Assembly: GCA_963786225.1 (NCBI GenBank)
Contig: CAWAYQ010000001.1
Span: 124,001-188,000 of the forward strand
Source of the DNA: Flaviflagellibacter sp963786225
GTDB taxonomy: Bacteria > Pseudomonadota > Alphaproteobacteria > Rhizobiales > Methylopilaceae
Direction of reading: 5' to 3'
DNA: 64,000 nucleotides
In this document: piece after piece, positions 27,348 to 35,221 of the stretch
Layout: each line of letters opens with the position of its first letter
Position numbering within the stretch: the stretch's first letter is position 1
The notes under the pieces: generated by a model
Seen by the model: the letters and a program-made list of their open reading frames with translations, nothing else
Databases searched by the model: none
Told to the model about the DNA's origin: nothing
Made by a program: the position numbers and the translations under genes

Positions 27348-27530
27348 TGTGTCCCGGACAAGCTGCGCGCAGCACCCAACTCGGGCTTGCCCGAGTTGGG
27401 CACATGAGTGCCAACTCGGCATAGCCGGGAGTGCAGACGGGACCTGATCCGCCGCAGGCGCACTGATCCCTGCGCGCGGCTGCGCCGCCGGTGGACCGGC
27501 GCCGCATGCGTGCAGCTTGTCCGGGACGAC
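27347..27530. repeat. intergenic repeat, CCCGGACAAGCTG family, copy 2, with nested hairpin
   Basis: The outer ends match copy 1 (CCCGGACAAGCTG and CAGCTTGTCCGGGA). The inside is different and includes the hairpin CCAACTCGGG-CTTG-CCCGAGTTGG, which resembles hairpins at 51080 and 61707-61807. It fills most of the gap between the helicase and the 24-residue protein gene. Confidence 0.7.
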
Positions 27531-27564
27531 CCTGCGTCACCGCATCGCCGTCCGGGAAGGCTAA

Positions 27565-27593
27565 CACGGAAAAGGGACGCCCAAGGCGCCCCC
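27565..27593 (-). terminator. terminator after the 24-residue membrane protein gene
   Basis: On the minus strand, GGGGCGCC, a three-base loop and GGCGTCCC (one G-U pair) are followed by TTTTCC, 20 bp after the stop of the small gene. Confidence 0.65.
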
Positions 27594-27613
27594 TCCATGC
27601 AATTACCCAAGTG

Positions 27614-27688
27614 TCAGCGCAGGCCGAAGAAGCTCAGCACCGCGATAATCACCACAACCAAGCCGACAAGATAAATGATGCCATTCAT
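27614..27688 (-). CDS. 24-residue single-pass membrane protein
   Basis: The frame encodes 24 residues: start MNGIIY, a single hydrophobic helix of about 17 residues (LVGLVVVIIAVLSFFG), and end LR. A GAGAGG box lies six bases before the ATG, and a terminator follows. I recall closely similar miniproteins in many Rhizobiales genomes. That memory, the clean signals and the ideal transmembrane helix support a real gene. Function is unknown. Confidence 0.75.
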   Translation of the reverse strand: MNGIIYLVGLVVVIIAVLSFFGLR

Positions 27689-27854
27689 ATCGAACCTCTC
27701 CCATTTCCCAAAAATGGAACGTTGAGAGGGGTGACTGGTTCCCGTGCGTCACAAGGCTGGAGATAATAAAGATAATAAATTGAAAGGAACAAATTCACGG
27801 TATCTTCGTTAAATGCAGCAATGTTGCCTTCAGTTCTTGCTGTCAGGCCCCCTA

Positions 27855-28445
27855 ATGTACCCCTCAGCGGCATTTGCCGAAGACATTCTCTCCAGGGCCC
27901 TGGCGGTCATCGGTTCAGGTGATTCAACTTTGCTGGCGGCTCTCGATGAGCTCGCGGCCCCGATCTATGTCACCGACGCCGAAGGGCTGATCACCTATTT
28001 CAACCCGGCCTGCGTGGATTTTGCCGGCCGGACGCCCGAACTGGGTGAGGACCGCTGGTGCGTCACCTGGAAGCTCTATTCGGACGACGGCCGGTTCCTG
28101 CCCCACGACCAGTGCCCGATGGCGATGGCCATACGGACGAAATCGCCCGTGCGAGGCGCCACGGCGGTCGCGGAGCGGCCGGACGGCACGCGCGTCACCT
28201 TCGTCCCCTACCCGACCCCCCTGTTCGCCGAGGACGGCAGCCTGAGGGGCGCCGTCAATATCCTGATCGACGTCACCGATGCGCGGCAGGTCGAGTTCCT
28301 CCTCGCCCAGGCGGAAAAATGCCGGAGGCTGGCGCGCGCGATCTGCGATCGGCAGACCGAGGACACACTCGGCACGCTCGCCGTTCAATATGAAGAGAAG
28401 GCGCGCGCGCTCGCCATCAAGGCCGGCAACATCGCTCTCCTGTAA
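27855..28445 (+). CDS. PAS domain protein
   Basis: This roughly 196-residue cytoplasmic protein has one PAS domain at about residues 25-140 (LAAPIYVTDAEGLITYFNPA to GAVNILIDVTD), then a C-terminal helical segment (AEKCRRLARAICDRQTEDT). No kinase, GGDEF or DNA-binding output is attached, so it is either a sensor module acting in trans or a small regulator. The start is uncertain: ATG at 27855 or ATG at 27813, neither with a strong ribosome site. The region upstream, 27700-27812, is AT-rich and probably the promoter. Confidence 0.78.
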   Translation: MYPSAAFAEDILSRALAVIGSGDSTLLAALDELAAPIYVTDAEGLITYFNPACVDFAGRTPELGEDRWCVTWKLYSDDGRFLPHDQCPMAMAIRTKSPVRGATAVAERPDGTRVTFVPYPTPLFAEDGSLRGAVNILIDVTDARQVEFLLAQAEKCRRLARAICDRQTEDTLGTLAVQYEEKARALAIKAGNIALL

Positions 28446-28467
28446 GTCTGCCGAACGAAGAGCGGCT

Positions 28468-28794
28468 TCACTGCACCGACGAGAAGGCTGTCGGCGTCAG
28501 AAAGGATGTCGTGATGCTGGCCACCAGCATGCCGTCCTTTTCGCTGTCCGCGCGCACCTTGGTCCACAGCGGATCTGCCTGGAACGCCCCCCATTTTTCT
28601 TCCCGCTCGGCGAGAGATTCCCAGGCCAGAAGATAGTGAAGATCCTGATTGGATTCGCCGATCAGGGTCGTCCAGAAACCCGCCTGCCGGATCCCGTGCT
28701 TTTCGAAGAACCCGAGGGTGTGGTCCTCGAAACGCTTCATCACCGCGGACAGGCGGCCCGGCATGCAGTGGTAAACACGAAGCTCATAAATCAT
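28468..28794 (-). CDS. NIPSNAP family protein
   Basis: This 108-residue protein has the ferredoxin-like NIPSNAP fold: MIYELRVYHCMPGRLSAVMK, then FWTTLIGESNQDLHYLLAWESL. The family is a dimeric alpha/beta barrel of uncertain function. The ATG at 28794 lies six bases after GGAG. An ATG at 28806 would place that box inside the gene. It converges with the PAS gene. Confidence 0.85.
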   Translation of the reverse strand: MIYELRVYHCMPGRLSAVMKRFEDHTLGFFEKHGIRQAGFWTTLIGESNQDLHYLLAWESLAEREEKWGAFQADPLWTKVRADSEKDGMLVASITTSFLTPTAFSSVQ

Positions 28795-28940
28795 GTCATT
28801 CTCCATGGCGCAGCAGGCCGACCGCCATCGTCACGATCGAATGGTTCGTGTTTGCGCCGATCACCACCCGGCCGGCATTGGCCATCATGACTTCACCCTG
28901 ATCGACGATCAGAGTGAACAGGTTTTCGGCATATTGGGGC

Positions 28941-28969
28941 TGAGCTATAGCGTCGATTGCTATAGCTCA
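28941..28969. promoter_or_regulatory. operator-like palindrome upstream of the Fic gene, site 1
   Basis: A perfect inverted repeat, TGAGCTATAGC and GCTATAGCTCA, has a seven-base spacer and lies 45 bp upstream of the Fic start codon. The same 10-bp half-site recurs in site 2. This looks like a repressor operator in the Fic promoter. Confidence 0.7.
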
Positions 28970-28985
28970 CCAATTAGCGCTATCA

Positions 28986-29014
28986 TGAGTTATAGAAAAG
29001 GATTCTATAGCTCA
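28986..29014. promoter_or_regulatory. operator-like palindrome overlapping the Fic ribosome site, site 2
   Basis: TGAGTTATAG and CTATAGCTCA (one mismatch) are separated by nine bases that contain the AAAAGGA ribosome site. The right arm ends on the A of the Fic ATG. A protein bound here could block both transcription and translation start. Confidence 0.7.
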
Positions 29015-30138
29015 TGACCTGGAACTGGGAAAAGCCGGACTGGCCGCAATTCTCATATGATTCCAGCTCTTTAGCCGGATTTGAGGAACAATTCCTTCGC
29101 CGGTCGGGGGAATTTATCGGTGCGTTCAAGCATATCGGGCCCGACGAACGGGACATGCTGCGCGTCGAGCTGATCAGCGAGGAGGCCCTGAAGACGTCCG
29201 AGATCGAGGGCGAAATCCTGAACCGGGACAGCGTCCAGTCCTCGATTCGCCGCCAGTTCGGCCTGGGGCCGGAACAGGAGAAGGCCTCGCCCGCCGAACG
29301 AGGCATCGCCGAGATGATGGTCGATCTCTATCGCGGGTTTGCCGATCCCCTGACCGACAAGACGATGTTCAACTGGCACGCGATGGTGATGAGCGGCCAG
29401 CGCGGCCTCGGCGCAATCGGCAAGTACCGGACGCATTCCGAGCCCATGCAGGTGATTTCCGGACGGATCGACAAACCCACTATCCATTTCGAGGCCCCGC
29501 CGTCTTCGCGCATGGCCGCCGAGATGAAGGCGTTCGTCACCTGGTTCAATGAAACCCATCCCGACGGCGGCAAGCCACTGCCGGCGCTGACGCGCGCGGG
29601 CATCGCGCACCTGTATTTCGTCTGCGTGCATCCGTTCGAGGACGGCAACGGCCGTATCGGCCGCGCGCTTGCGGAAAAGTGCCTGGCGCAGAACCTCGGC
29701 CAGCCGAGCCTCATTGCACTCGCCTACACCATCGAGCGCGGGCGCAGCTTCTATTACGATGCCCTGGAACGTAACAACAAGGAATTGGAGATAACGGACT
29801 GGCTTGCATATTTCTGCGAGACCACGCTGCAGGCGCAGGAGAACACCAACAAGAGAATCGACTTCTTCATCGCCAAAGCACGATTCTACGAGCGGCTGCG
29901 TGGCCGACTGAACGAACGGCAGGAAAAGGCCGTCGCGCGACTGTTCAGGGAAGGTATTGAAGGCTTCAAGGGCGGGTTGAGCGCCGAGAATTACATCTCC
30001 ATCACCGGGGCATCGCGCGCGACGGCAACAAGAGATTTGCAGGACCTCGTCGCGAAAGGCGCGCTTTCGAGGACCGGTGAATTGCGCCATACGCGCTACG
30101 CCCTCAAACTGGACGACGGCGCTTCACTGATTGAATAA
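29014..30138 (+). CDS. Fic family protein with DUF4172-like N-terminus and C-terminal winged helix
   Basis: This 374-residue protein has the complete Fic active site, HPFEDGNGRIGR (206-217). Family members transfer AMP from ATP to protein hydroxyls. The N-terminal TSEIEG at 61-66 matches the class II inhibitory motif (S/T)xxxE(G/N), so activity is probably self-restrained. The first 90 residues resemble DUF4172. The C-terminal 80 residues look like a winged helix (AENYISITGASRATATRDLQ), a DNA-binding domain in related Fic proteins. Two operator-like palindromes sit at its start, consistent with autoregulation. A membrane protein gene follows 39 bp later. Targets are unknown. Confidence 0.9.
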   Translation: MTWNWEKPDWPQFSYDSSSLAGFEEQFLRRSGEFIGAFKHIGPDERDMLRVELISEEALKTSEIEGEILNRDSVQSSIRRQFGLGPEQEKASPAERGIAEMMVDLYRGFADPLTDKTMFNWHAMVMSGQRGLGAIGKYRTHSEPMQVISGRIDKPTIHFEAPPSSRMAAEMKAFVTWFNETHPDGGKPLPALTRAGIAHLYFVCVHPFEDGNGRIGRALAEKCLAQNLGQPSLIALAYTIERGRSFYYDALERNNKELEITDWLAYFCETTLQAQENTNKRIDFFIAKARFYERLRGRLNERQEKAVARLFREGIEGFKGGLSAENYISITGASRATATRDLQDLVAKGALSRTGELRHTRYALKLDDGASLIE

Positions 30139-30177
30139 CAATTGTCCTTACACTGACGCGGAGGTCGAGACCGTATC

Positions 30178-30969
30178 GTGAGTGAGAAGCTCTACTTTGA
30201 AAAGGCGAAGGAGCATCGGGGCGAATACTTCGTTGAGTATAATCCGCTCTATCCCGGACAGAACTTCGCGCATCTGGAAATAACATTCCTTGTCGAGCCA
30301 CCGCTAGAACGCGTGATCGAGGTCCTGAATCAGGAACTGGATCTTTGGATGAGCCGCTATCCCGTCACGCTCATGGCCGCTGCGTTCGACGATACTGGCA
30401 GCGTCATCGATCCTACTCCCAACGCTTCTAAATCAAGCCTGCACCTTGTCGGCTGGATCGATGAAGGCGGTAAAATCAGCAGGTCGTTTAATCTCGGCGA
30501 TATTGATCCGCCGCGCAGGCCCGCGCCCACTTACGAAGAACTGAAAGCGATCTATCGGGATATCCCATACAAGACGGACCACGAACGTCGTCAACACATC
30601 AACGCGAAAATCGGGAAGACCCGCACCCAAACCCGAATTCTCATAGGCCTTTTCCTGTTCTGGGCGTGTCTCATTCCGGCCGGCTACCTGATTCTTGAAC
30701 AGTTCGGACCTGATTGGATCGCCTACACTGCTTTTGCTTTTGCGTTCTGGGAGCTCGTTCGCACCGGCCTTAAGCTCTCCGGCTACGTCAAACCCAGCAA
30801 AGCCGAAAAGGAAGCATCCGAAAAACAGCTACGGATGAGACATTATTTCATCCACTGCGAGCAAAACCCAAAGGCGTTCGCGCGACTGCGTTCCGAGAAC
30901 CTGGCAGAAGATTTGAGAAAAGGCATAGTTCGAGAGTCCGAAGAAATCCGCTCCGTCTCGCCCCACTAG
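30178..30969 (+). CDS. hypothetical membrane protein downstream of Fic
   Basis: This 263-residue protein starts with GTG at 30178. The N-terminal 150 residues are polar and soluble. Two close hydrophobic segments, ILIGLFLFWACLIPAGYLIL and WIAYTAFAFAFWELV, lie near residues 157-200. The C-terminal 65 residues are charged and helical. I do not recognise the family. It lies 39 bp behind the Fic gene on the same strand and is probably co-transcribed. It ends about 155 bp from the 3' end of tRNA-Leu, a frequent insertion site for accessory DNA. The base composition is slightly lower in GC than neighbouring core genes. Confidence 0.7.
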   Translation: MSEKLYFEKAKEHRGEYFVEYNPLYPGQNFAHLEITFLVEPPLERVIEVLNQELDLWMSRYPVTLMAAAFDDTGSVIDPTPNASKSSLHLVGWIDEGGKISRSFNLGDIDPPRRPAPTYEELKAIYRDIPYKTDHERRQHINAKIGKTRTQTRILIGLFLFWACLIPAGYLILEQFGPDWIAYTAFAFAFWELVRTGLKLSGYVKPSKAEKEASEKQLRMRHYFIHCEQNPKAFARLRSENLAEDLRKGIVRESEEIRSVSPH

Positions 30970-31123
30970 AAAAGCGGGCCGTCCGGCCCGGGCGTCACGG
31001 CCGTGTAGTTTGCGACGCCAAGAACCTGACAGACGGACGATACCGGGACCGCTCCGGCGAATACGTCCGCCAGCTTGCCGGCCACCGATGTCGGCTTTGA
31101 TGAGGTGCCGCGTCCCACGAATG

Positions 31124-31210
31124 TGGTGCGGACGGTGGGAATCGAACCCACACTCCCTTTCGGGCGAGGGATTTTAAGTCCCTTGCGTCTACCAGTTCCG
31201 CCACGTCCGC
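31124..31210 (-). tRNA. tRNA-Leu (TAA anticodon)
   Basis: The minus strand reads GCGGACG at the acceptor 5' side, a D-arm GGCGGAACTGGTAGACGC, an anticodon stem AGGGA/TCCCT around loop CTTAAAA (anticodon TAA), a long class II variable arm, the T-arm GGTTCGATTCC and CGTCCGC-A-CCA. The length is 87 with the encoded CCA. The long variable arm and anticodon both indicate leucine. Confidence 0.95.
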
Positions 31211-31280
31211 GCGTGGCGGCACCCTAGGGAGAGCCGCTCCGGCCCGCAAGCAGGCCGGAACGGCCGTTCATGGGAGGATG

Positions 31281-31466
31281 TCAATGCCGGGTCACCGCGG
31301 CATAGGCGGCCGTGTGTTCGATGCCGAGCGTCCGCAGATCGTCCTCGATCGGTTTGAGACGACCTAACACCGCGGTCTCGATGCGTATCGCAGCCTTGTG
31401 TGCGCGCATATAGGCCCTGACTGAATTCAAAAAGCGGCCGGAACGCGAAGACTTCCACTCTTCCAT
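31281..31466 (-). CDS. small basic hypothetical protein
   Basis: This 61-residue protein begins MEEWKSSRSGRFLNSVRAYM and is mainly helical and basic. A strong AAGGGGAG box lies seven bases before the ATG, which supports translation. I do not recognise a family. It lies 5' of tRNA-Leu on the same strand. The 174-bp gap between it and the CinA-like gene shows nothing clear. Confidence 0.55.
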   Translation of the reverse strand: MEEWKSSRSGRFLNSVRAYMRAHKAAIRIETAVLGRLKPIEDDLRTLGIEHTAAYAAVTRH

Positions 31467-31640
31467 GTCATTGCTCCCCTTGGTGCTTTAAGCCCCCGCA
31501 CCGACTTTCGCGCCGGTTTGTGTCGGATACACGACAAACGAGTGGTGATGCGACATTTCGCGCAAAACGTGCGGCGGAGGCATGGAAGGTTTGACGCGCC
31601 GCGCGCGATTCGAGCGGAAGGCGATTAAACAGAGAGACGA

Positions 31641-32390
31641 TTAGACGGACAGCGCCGCGCGCACCGTCTCCAGCATCGCGACGACCTCGCCGCGGGCCTT
31701 CGCCACCTTTGCGGGATCGCGGCCGCGCACGACGAGGTTGGTGTTGTAGGCGCCGCGCTCGTCCTGGAACGGATAGGAGCCGATCGACACATCCGGATAC
31801 CGCGCCTGGATCTCGCCGAGCGGCGTTCCGATATCGCCTTCCTTGGCGTTGGCGAGAACCGTTTCGGACACGACCTTCGGTCCGGTGCGCAAGGTCGGCA
31901 CGACCGCCGCGAACATCGACTGCATGACCCTCGGCACGCCGGCCATCACATGCACATTGCCGATGCGGAAGCCCGGCGCCCGCGACGCTTCGTTGACGAT
32001 GAGATCCGCGGTGTCGGGAATGCGCGCCATGCGCATGCGCGCGAGGTTCAGCTTATCGCCGGGGAAAATCTCGCGCAGCGCCGCCAGCGCTTCGGGGTGA
32101 TAATCGATGCCGACGCCGAACGCCTTCGCCACCGCGTCGGCGGTGATGTCGTCATGCGTCGGGCCGATGCCGCCGGTGGTGAAGACGTAGGTGTAGCGCG
32201 CGCGCAGCGCGTTCAGCGCCTCGACGATGGCGGGCTCGTCGTCGGCCACCACCCTCACCTCCTTCACGTCGATCCCGAGTTCCGTGCAGCGCTCGGCGAT
32301 GAAGCCTGCGTTCACGTCCTTGGTGCGTCCGGAGAGAATTTCATCGCCGATCAAAAGGACGGCGGCAGTGACGATGTCGTGAGCTGTCAT
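31641..32390 (-). CDS. CinA N-terminal/MoaB-like competence-damage protein A
   Basis: This 249-residue protein has the molybdopterin-binding (MoCF) fold: LLIGDEILSGRTKDVNAGFIAE, then VFTTGGIGPTHDDITADAVAKAFG and VMAGVPRVM. It matches the N-terminal CinA domain without the C-terminal nicotinamide-nucleotide amidase domain, the common alphaproteobacterial form. A pyrophosphatase role on NAD-related nucleotides is known for some CinA proteins. The ATG at 32390 was preferred over a TTG at 32426. Confidence 0.87.
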   Translation of the reverse strand: MTAHDIVTAAVLLIGDEILSGRTKDVNAGFIAERCTELGIDVKEVRVVADDEPAIVEALNALRARYTYVFTTGGIGPTHDDITADAVAKAFGVGIDYHPEALAALREIFPGDKLNLARMRMARIPDTADLIVNEASRAPGFRIGNVHVMAGVPRVMQSMFAAVVPTLRTGPKVVSETVLANAKEGDIGTPLGEIQARYPDVSIGSYPFQDERGAYNTNLVVRGRDPAKVAKARGEVVAMLETVRAALSV

Positions 32391-32491
32391 AGGGAGATTG
32401 TGGACCGTGGATATAGAGGCGGGCAAGCGCGGAACCGCTGAGCGGCGGTGAAGTTTCTAGCTCAGGTGAATCCAACATTGGGGAGAGTCCC

Positions 32492-32683
32492 ATGCCGGCA
32501 AAATCCGGAGCCCAACAAAAGGCCGCGGGCGCCGCGCTCGCGGCCAAACGCGGCGACATGCCGAAATCGAAACTCCGCGGCGCATCGAAAGAGATGGCCG
32601 ATTCCATGTCCGAGGAAGAACTCGACAAGATGGCCTCGACCAAGCGCAAGGGGAAACCCGAGCACGTAACCAAGAAACACTGA
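32492..32683 (+). CDS. DUF3008 family protein
   Basis: This 63-residue, very basic protein matches DUF3008: MPAKSGAQQKAAGAALAAKR, then KSKLRGASKEMADSMSEEEL and a KRKGKPEHV tail. Such proteins are small and stress-linked in proteobacteria. GGGGAGAG lies before the ATG. The DUF2934 gene starts about 20 bp later, probably in the same transcript. Confidence 0.87.
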   Translation: MPAKSGAQQKAAGAALAAKRGDMPKSKLRGASKEMADSMSEEELDKMASTKRKGKPEHVTKKH

Positions 32684-32704
32684 CTGATGTCAGGGGAGCA
32701 CATG

Positions 32705-32929
32705 ATGGACAATTCAGAACGAATACGCTTGCGCGCCTACGAAATCTGGATCCAGCAGGGCCAGCCCGAAGGCCGCGAATTCGATCACTGGCAGCAGGCC
32801 CGCCGCGAAGTTCTCGGCAGCCAGGCTGAAAACCGTGACGAGAACGAGGAGTCGCAGCCGGAACAGAAGCCGGCCGAACGGCAGCAGTCCGACGAAGAAA
32901 AGCTGAAGGAATCGACTGAGCTGGGCTGA
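32705..32929 (+). CDS. DUF2934 family protein
   Basis: This 74-residue acidic protein has the DUF2934 core: SERIRLRAYEIWIQQGQPEG followed by EFDHWQQARRE. The remaining 40 residues are Glu/Gln-rich and probably disordered. The ATG at 32705 has better spacing from GGGGAG than the ATG at 32702. It is paired with DUF3008. Function is unknown. Confidence 0.85.
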   Translation: MDNSERIRLRAYEIWIQQGQPEGREFDHWQQARREVLGSQAENRDENEESQPEQKPAERQQSDEEKLKESTELG

Positions 32930-33361
32930 TTTCGCGCCCGCTCTTCACGGGCATGGCCGGGCATTCCCCGGCCTAGCCCCTACCGCCTCGCCGCCGCCGT
33001 GGCCGTCGCCGCCACCGCCGTGACCGCCCGCCTCCGCCTCGCCCACCATCGCCTCGTCCGTCATCGCTGCCCCGGTTCAGACTCCGGCTCGGGCGGCGCC
33101 CGTGCGGCGCGCGTCTGTACATCGTCGCTGCGCTCGTCGATTTCGCCGGGGATATCACAACGAAACGGGGTTTTTACACACAACTACACGTATTAGTTGT
33201 GTCGGCGGCCCGGGGAACCCCGACTGAGTCTGAGTTGTGGGACTCTATTCTTAGCTTGGTCTGTCCCCTCGGGCGCGGCGGCGATGTCACGGCACGGACG
33301 TTGCGGGTGGCGTTCGCCGGTCCAACCCAGTTCGGCGTCACACCAAATGACGGAGACAGGC
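32930..33361. other. 432-bp intergenic region with palindrome
   Basis: No recognisable gene is seen. The left half is low-complexity GC triplets (CCGCC runs) that would encode a Gly/His-rich 39-residue frame on the minus strand (32945-33064) without a ribosome site. The right half carries the palindrome at 33178-33202 and the probable promoter of the sugar epimerase-like gene. Confidence 0.6.
33178..33202. promoter_or_regulatory. inverted repeat upstream of the epimerase-like gene
   Basis: ACACAACTA and TAGTTGTGT form perfect 9-bp arms around a seven-base spacer, 160 bp before the start of the gene at 33362. The size and spacing suit a dimeric regulator. No cognate regulator is adjacent. Confidence 0.45.
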
Positions 33362-34489
33362 ATGACGTCCAACCAAACGGTTCTGGTTCTCGGCGCAAGC
33401 GGCGGCGTTGGCGGCGAAGTGGCTCGGCGCCTGGCGGCCCGAGGCTGGACGGTTCGCGCACTCAATCGCAACCCGGAGCAGCTTTCCGCTGCCGACAAGG
33501 CGTCGGGTTTCGTCTGGGTCCGGGGCGACGCGATGTCCGCAGCCGATGTGGCCGCGGCCGCCGAAGGCGCGTCCGTCATTATCCACGCGGTCAATCCGCC
33601 GGGCTATCGCAATTGGGGTCGGCTGGTACTGCCGATGCTTGACAATACGATTGCCGCCGCCCGCGTCACCGGTGCTCGGATCGTCCTGCCGGGTTCCGTC
33701 TATAATTTCGGCCCGGACGCCTTCCCCGTACCGCACGAGACGTCGCCGCAGCATCCGATTTCCGTCAAAGGCCGCATTCGCGTGGAGATGGAGCGCAGGC
33801 TGCGCGCCGCGGCCGAGGCAGGCACGCCGGTTCTGATCGTGAGGGCCGGCGACTTCTTCGGCCCGAGGGCGGCCAACAACTGGTTCTCGCAAGGACTCGT
33901 CCGGGCCGGCAAGCCGGTCACCGCGGTCACCTATCCGGGCAAAAGCGGTATCGGCCATCACTGGGCCTATCTGCCTGATGTCGCCGAGACGATCGTGCGG
34001 CTCTTGGAAATATCCGACGTGCTGGAAGGGTTCGCTGTTTTCCACATGGAAGGACATTGGGATGCGGACGGGACGCAGATGATCGCGGCCATCCGCAAGG
34101 CCGCCGGCAATCCGGACATCAAGGTGCGCCGGATTCCCTGGCTGTTCATGCGGCTTCTGTCGCCCTTCGTCCCTCTGTTCCGCGAACTGACGGAGATGCG
34201 CTATCTGTGGGCCATTCCGATCCGCATGGGCGATGCGCGGCTGAAATACGTCCTCGGTGCCGAACCCCACACGCCGCTGGACCTTGCAGTGAGAGAGACT
34301 TTGATCGGTATCGGATGCGTGCCCAGGGTGAGTCGGCAGGAAGCGATAAACGACATCCGCGCCGATCAGGAAGGAATGGTTTCGAACGCGGTGATCCCCG
34401 GCGGAATGACGGCCCAGGCCGGACGGTCGCGAGTGAAGATCGCGATTGTCGGATGGAAGACGGACGGATCGTCCAGCGAGCCCGCATAG
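33362..34489 (+). CDS. NAD-dependent epimerase/dehydratase family protein
   Basis: This 375-residue extended SDR/atypical NAD(P)-binding protein has N-terminal GASGGVGGEVARRLAARGW, a PGSVYNFG segment in place of the classical YxxxK region, and VRAGDFFG. The ATG at 33362 follows GGAGACAGGC. About 35 C-terminal residues are encoded by a 124-bp overlap with the convergent GFA gene, so the natural end may once have been earlier. The substrate is unknown. Confidence 0.82.
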   Translation: MTSNQTVLVLGASGGVGGEVARRLAARGWTVRALNRNPEQLSAADKASGFVWVRGDAMSAADVAAAAEGASVIIHAVNPPGYRNWGRLVLPMLDNTIAAARVTGARIVLPGSVYNFGPDAFPVPHETSPQHPISVKGRIRVEMERRLRAAAEAGTPVLIVRAGDFFGPRAANNWFSQGLVRAGKPVTAVTYPGKSGIGHHWAYLPDVAETIVRLLEISDVLEGFAVFHMEGHWDADGTQMIAAIRKAAGNPDIKVRRIPWLFMRLLSPFVPLFRELTEMRYLWAIPIRMGDARLKYVLGAEPHTPLDLAVRETLIGIGCVPRVSRQEAINDIRADQEGMVSNAVIPGGMTAQAGRSRVKIAIVGWKTDGSSSEPA

Positions 34490-34785
34490 ATCGTGTGCCA
34501 GTCGTCCCGGCCCACGACTCCGCCGAAGACCAGGCTTCCGCACACCGGACAGAAATTGCGGACGGAGTCTCGGCCGCGTGCCGCATTGGACGTGAATGTT
34601 CGGGTTTCACCGCTGAATCGCAAAGCGGAACTCGGATAGCCCATGAACGGCACGAAAGCCGAGCCGGATGCTTGGCGGCAATCGGCGCAGTAGCAATAGC
34701 CCGCGTAGTGCGGCTCACCCTCGGCTTCGTATCGCACCGCGCCGCACAGACAGCCGCCGGTGTGGAGCTGCACGTCTTCACTCAT
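34366..34785 (-). CDS. GFA family (glutathione-dependent formaldehyde-activating-like) protein
   Basis: This 139-residue zinc-binding protein of the GFA/CENP-V fold has GGCLCGAVRYEAEG, CYCADCRQASGSAF and FCPVCGSLVF, giving the expected Cys ligands. The ATG at 34785 begins the domain, and one at 34797 is too close to its GGGAG box. The family includes formaldehyde-scavenging enzymes, but most members are uncharacterised. Its 3' end overlaps the epimerase-like gene by 124 bp. Confidence 0.87.
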   Translation of the reverse strand: MSEDVQLHTGGCLCGAVRYEAEGEPHYAGYCYCADCRQASGSAFVPFMGYPSSALRFSGETRTFTSNAARGRDSVRNFCPVCGSLVFGGVVGRDDWHTIYAGSLDDPSVFHPTIAIFTRDRPAWAVIPPGITAFETIPS

Positions 34786-34810
34786 CGCCAACGGCATTCT
34801 CCCGGCTGAG

Positions 34811-35136
34811 GTCCGCTTCCGGACTGCCTCATGATGCTACAACCGACGCGGCCTTCTCGAAGGATGGGCCGCGAGCACCACGTTCGTCATGCCCGGGCTT
34901 GTCCCGGGCATCCAGAGGGCAGCACGTGGGGCGCTGGATTGCCGGGACAAGCCCGGCAATGACGGTGGGTGTCGCCGGACGTCCGCTTCCCACTGCCTCA
35001 TGGTGCTACAGCCGACGCGGCCGTCTCGAGGTATGGGCCGCGAGCACCACGTTCGTCATGCCCGGGCTTGTCCCGGGCATCCAGAAAAGCCCCGCGTGGG
35101 GCTCTGGATTGCCGGGACAAGCCCGGCAATGACGGT
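34811..35136. repeat. tandem pair of 156-bp repeats with nested palindromes
   Basis: Two copies, 34811-34966 and 34981-35136, start GTCCGCTTCC and end GCAATGACGGT. Each contains GTCATGCCCGGGCTTGTCCC near the middle and TTGCCGGGACAAGCCCGGCA near the end. These are REP-like palindromes of a kind common in alphaproteobacteria. Together with the 44-bp repeat at 35168 they fill the 424-bp gap between the GFA and dehydrogenase genes. Confidence 0.85.
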
Positions 35137-35167
35137 GCTTGCGGCTGGCGGCGCGAGTTACGACACC

Positions 35168-35211
35168 GCGTCGGCGCGAGCGCGTTGACGAACGGCACTT
35201 ACAGGAACGCC
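35168..35211. repeat. 44-bp direct repeat, left copy
   Basis: It is identical to 41751-41794 except for one base (A at 35201, T at 41784). The right copy is coding sequence (AFLKVPFVNALAPT) of the membrane protein gene at 41569-42132. Here the same frame is broken by a TAA created by the mismatch. Confidence 0.8.
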
Positions 35212-35221
35212 GGGAAGACTC

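Noticed and set aside
31124..31150. tRNA-Leu 3' end considered as an attachment site
   Set aside because: No second copy of the tRNA 3' sequence was found near the accessory genes and no integrase is present.
30966..31151. 61-codon minus-strand frame overlapping the tRNA-Leu 3' end
   Set aside because: Begins inside the tRNA and has no ribosome site or family. No integrase similarity was seen.
32945..33064. 39-codon Gly/His-rich minus-strand frame
   Set aside because: Produced by a CCGCC-type low-complexity run, with no ribosome site or homology.
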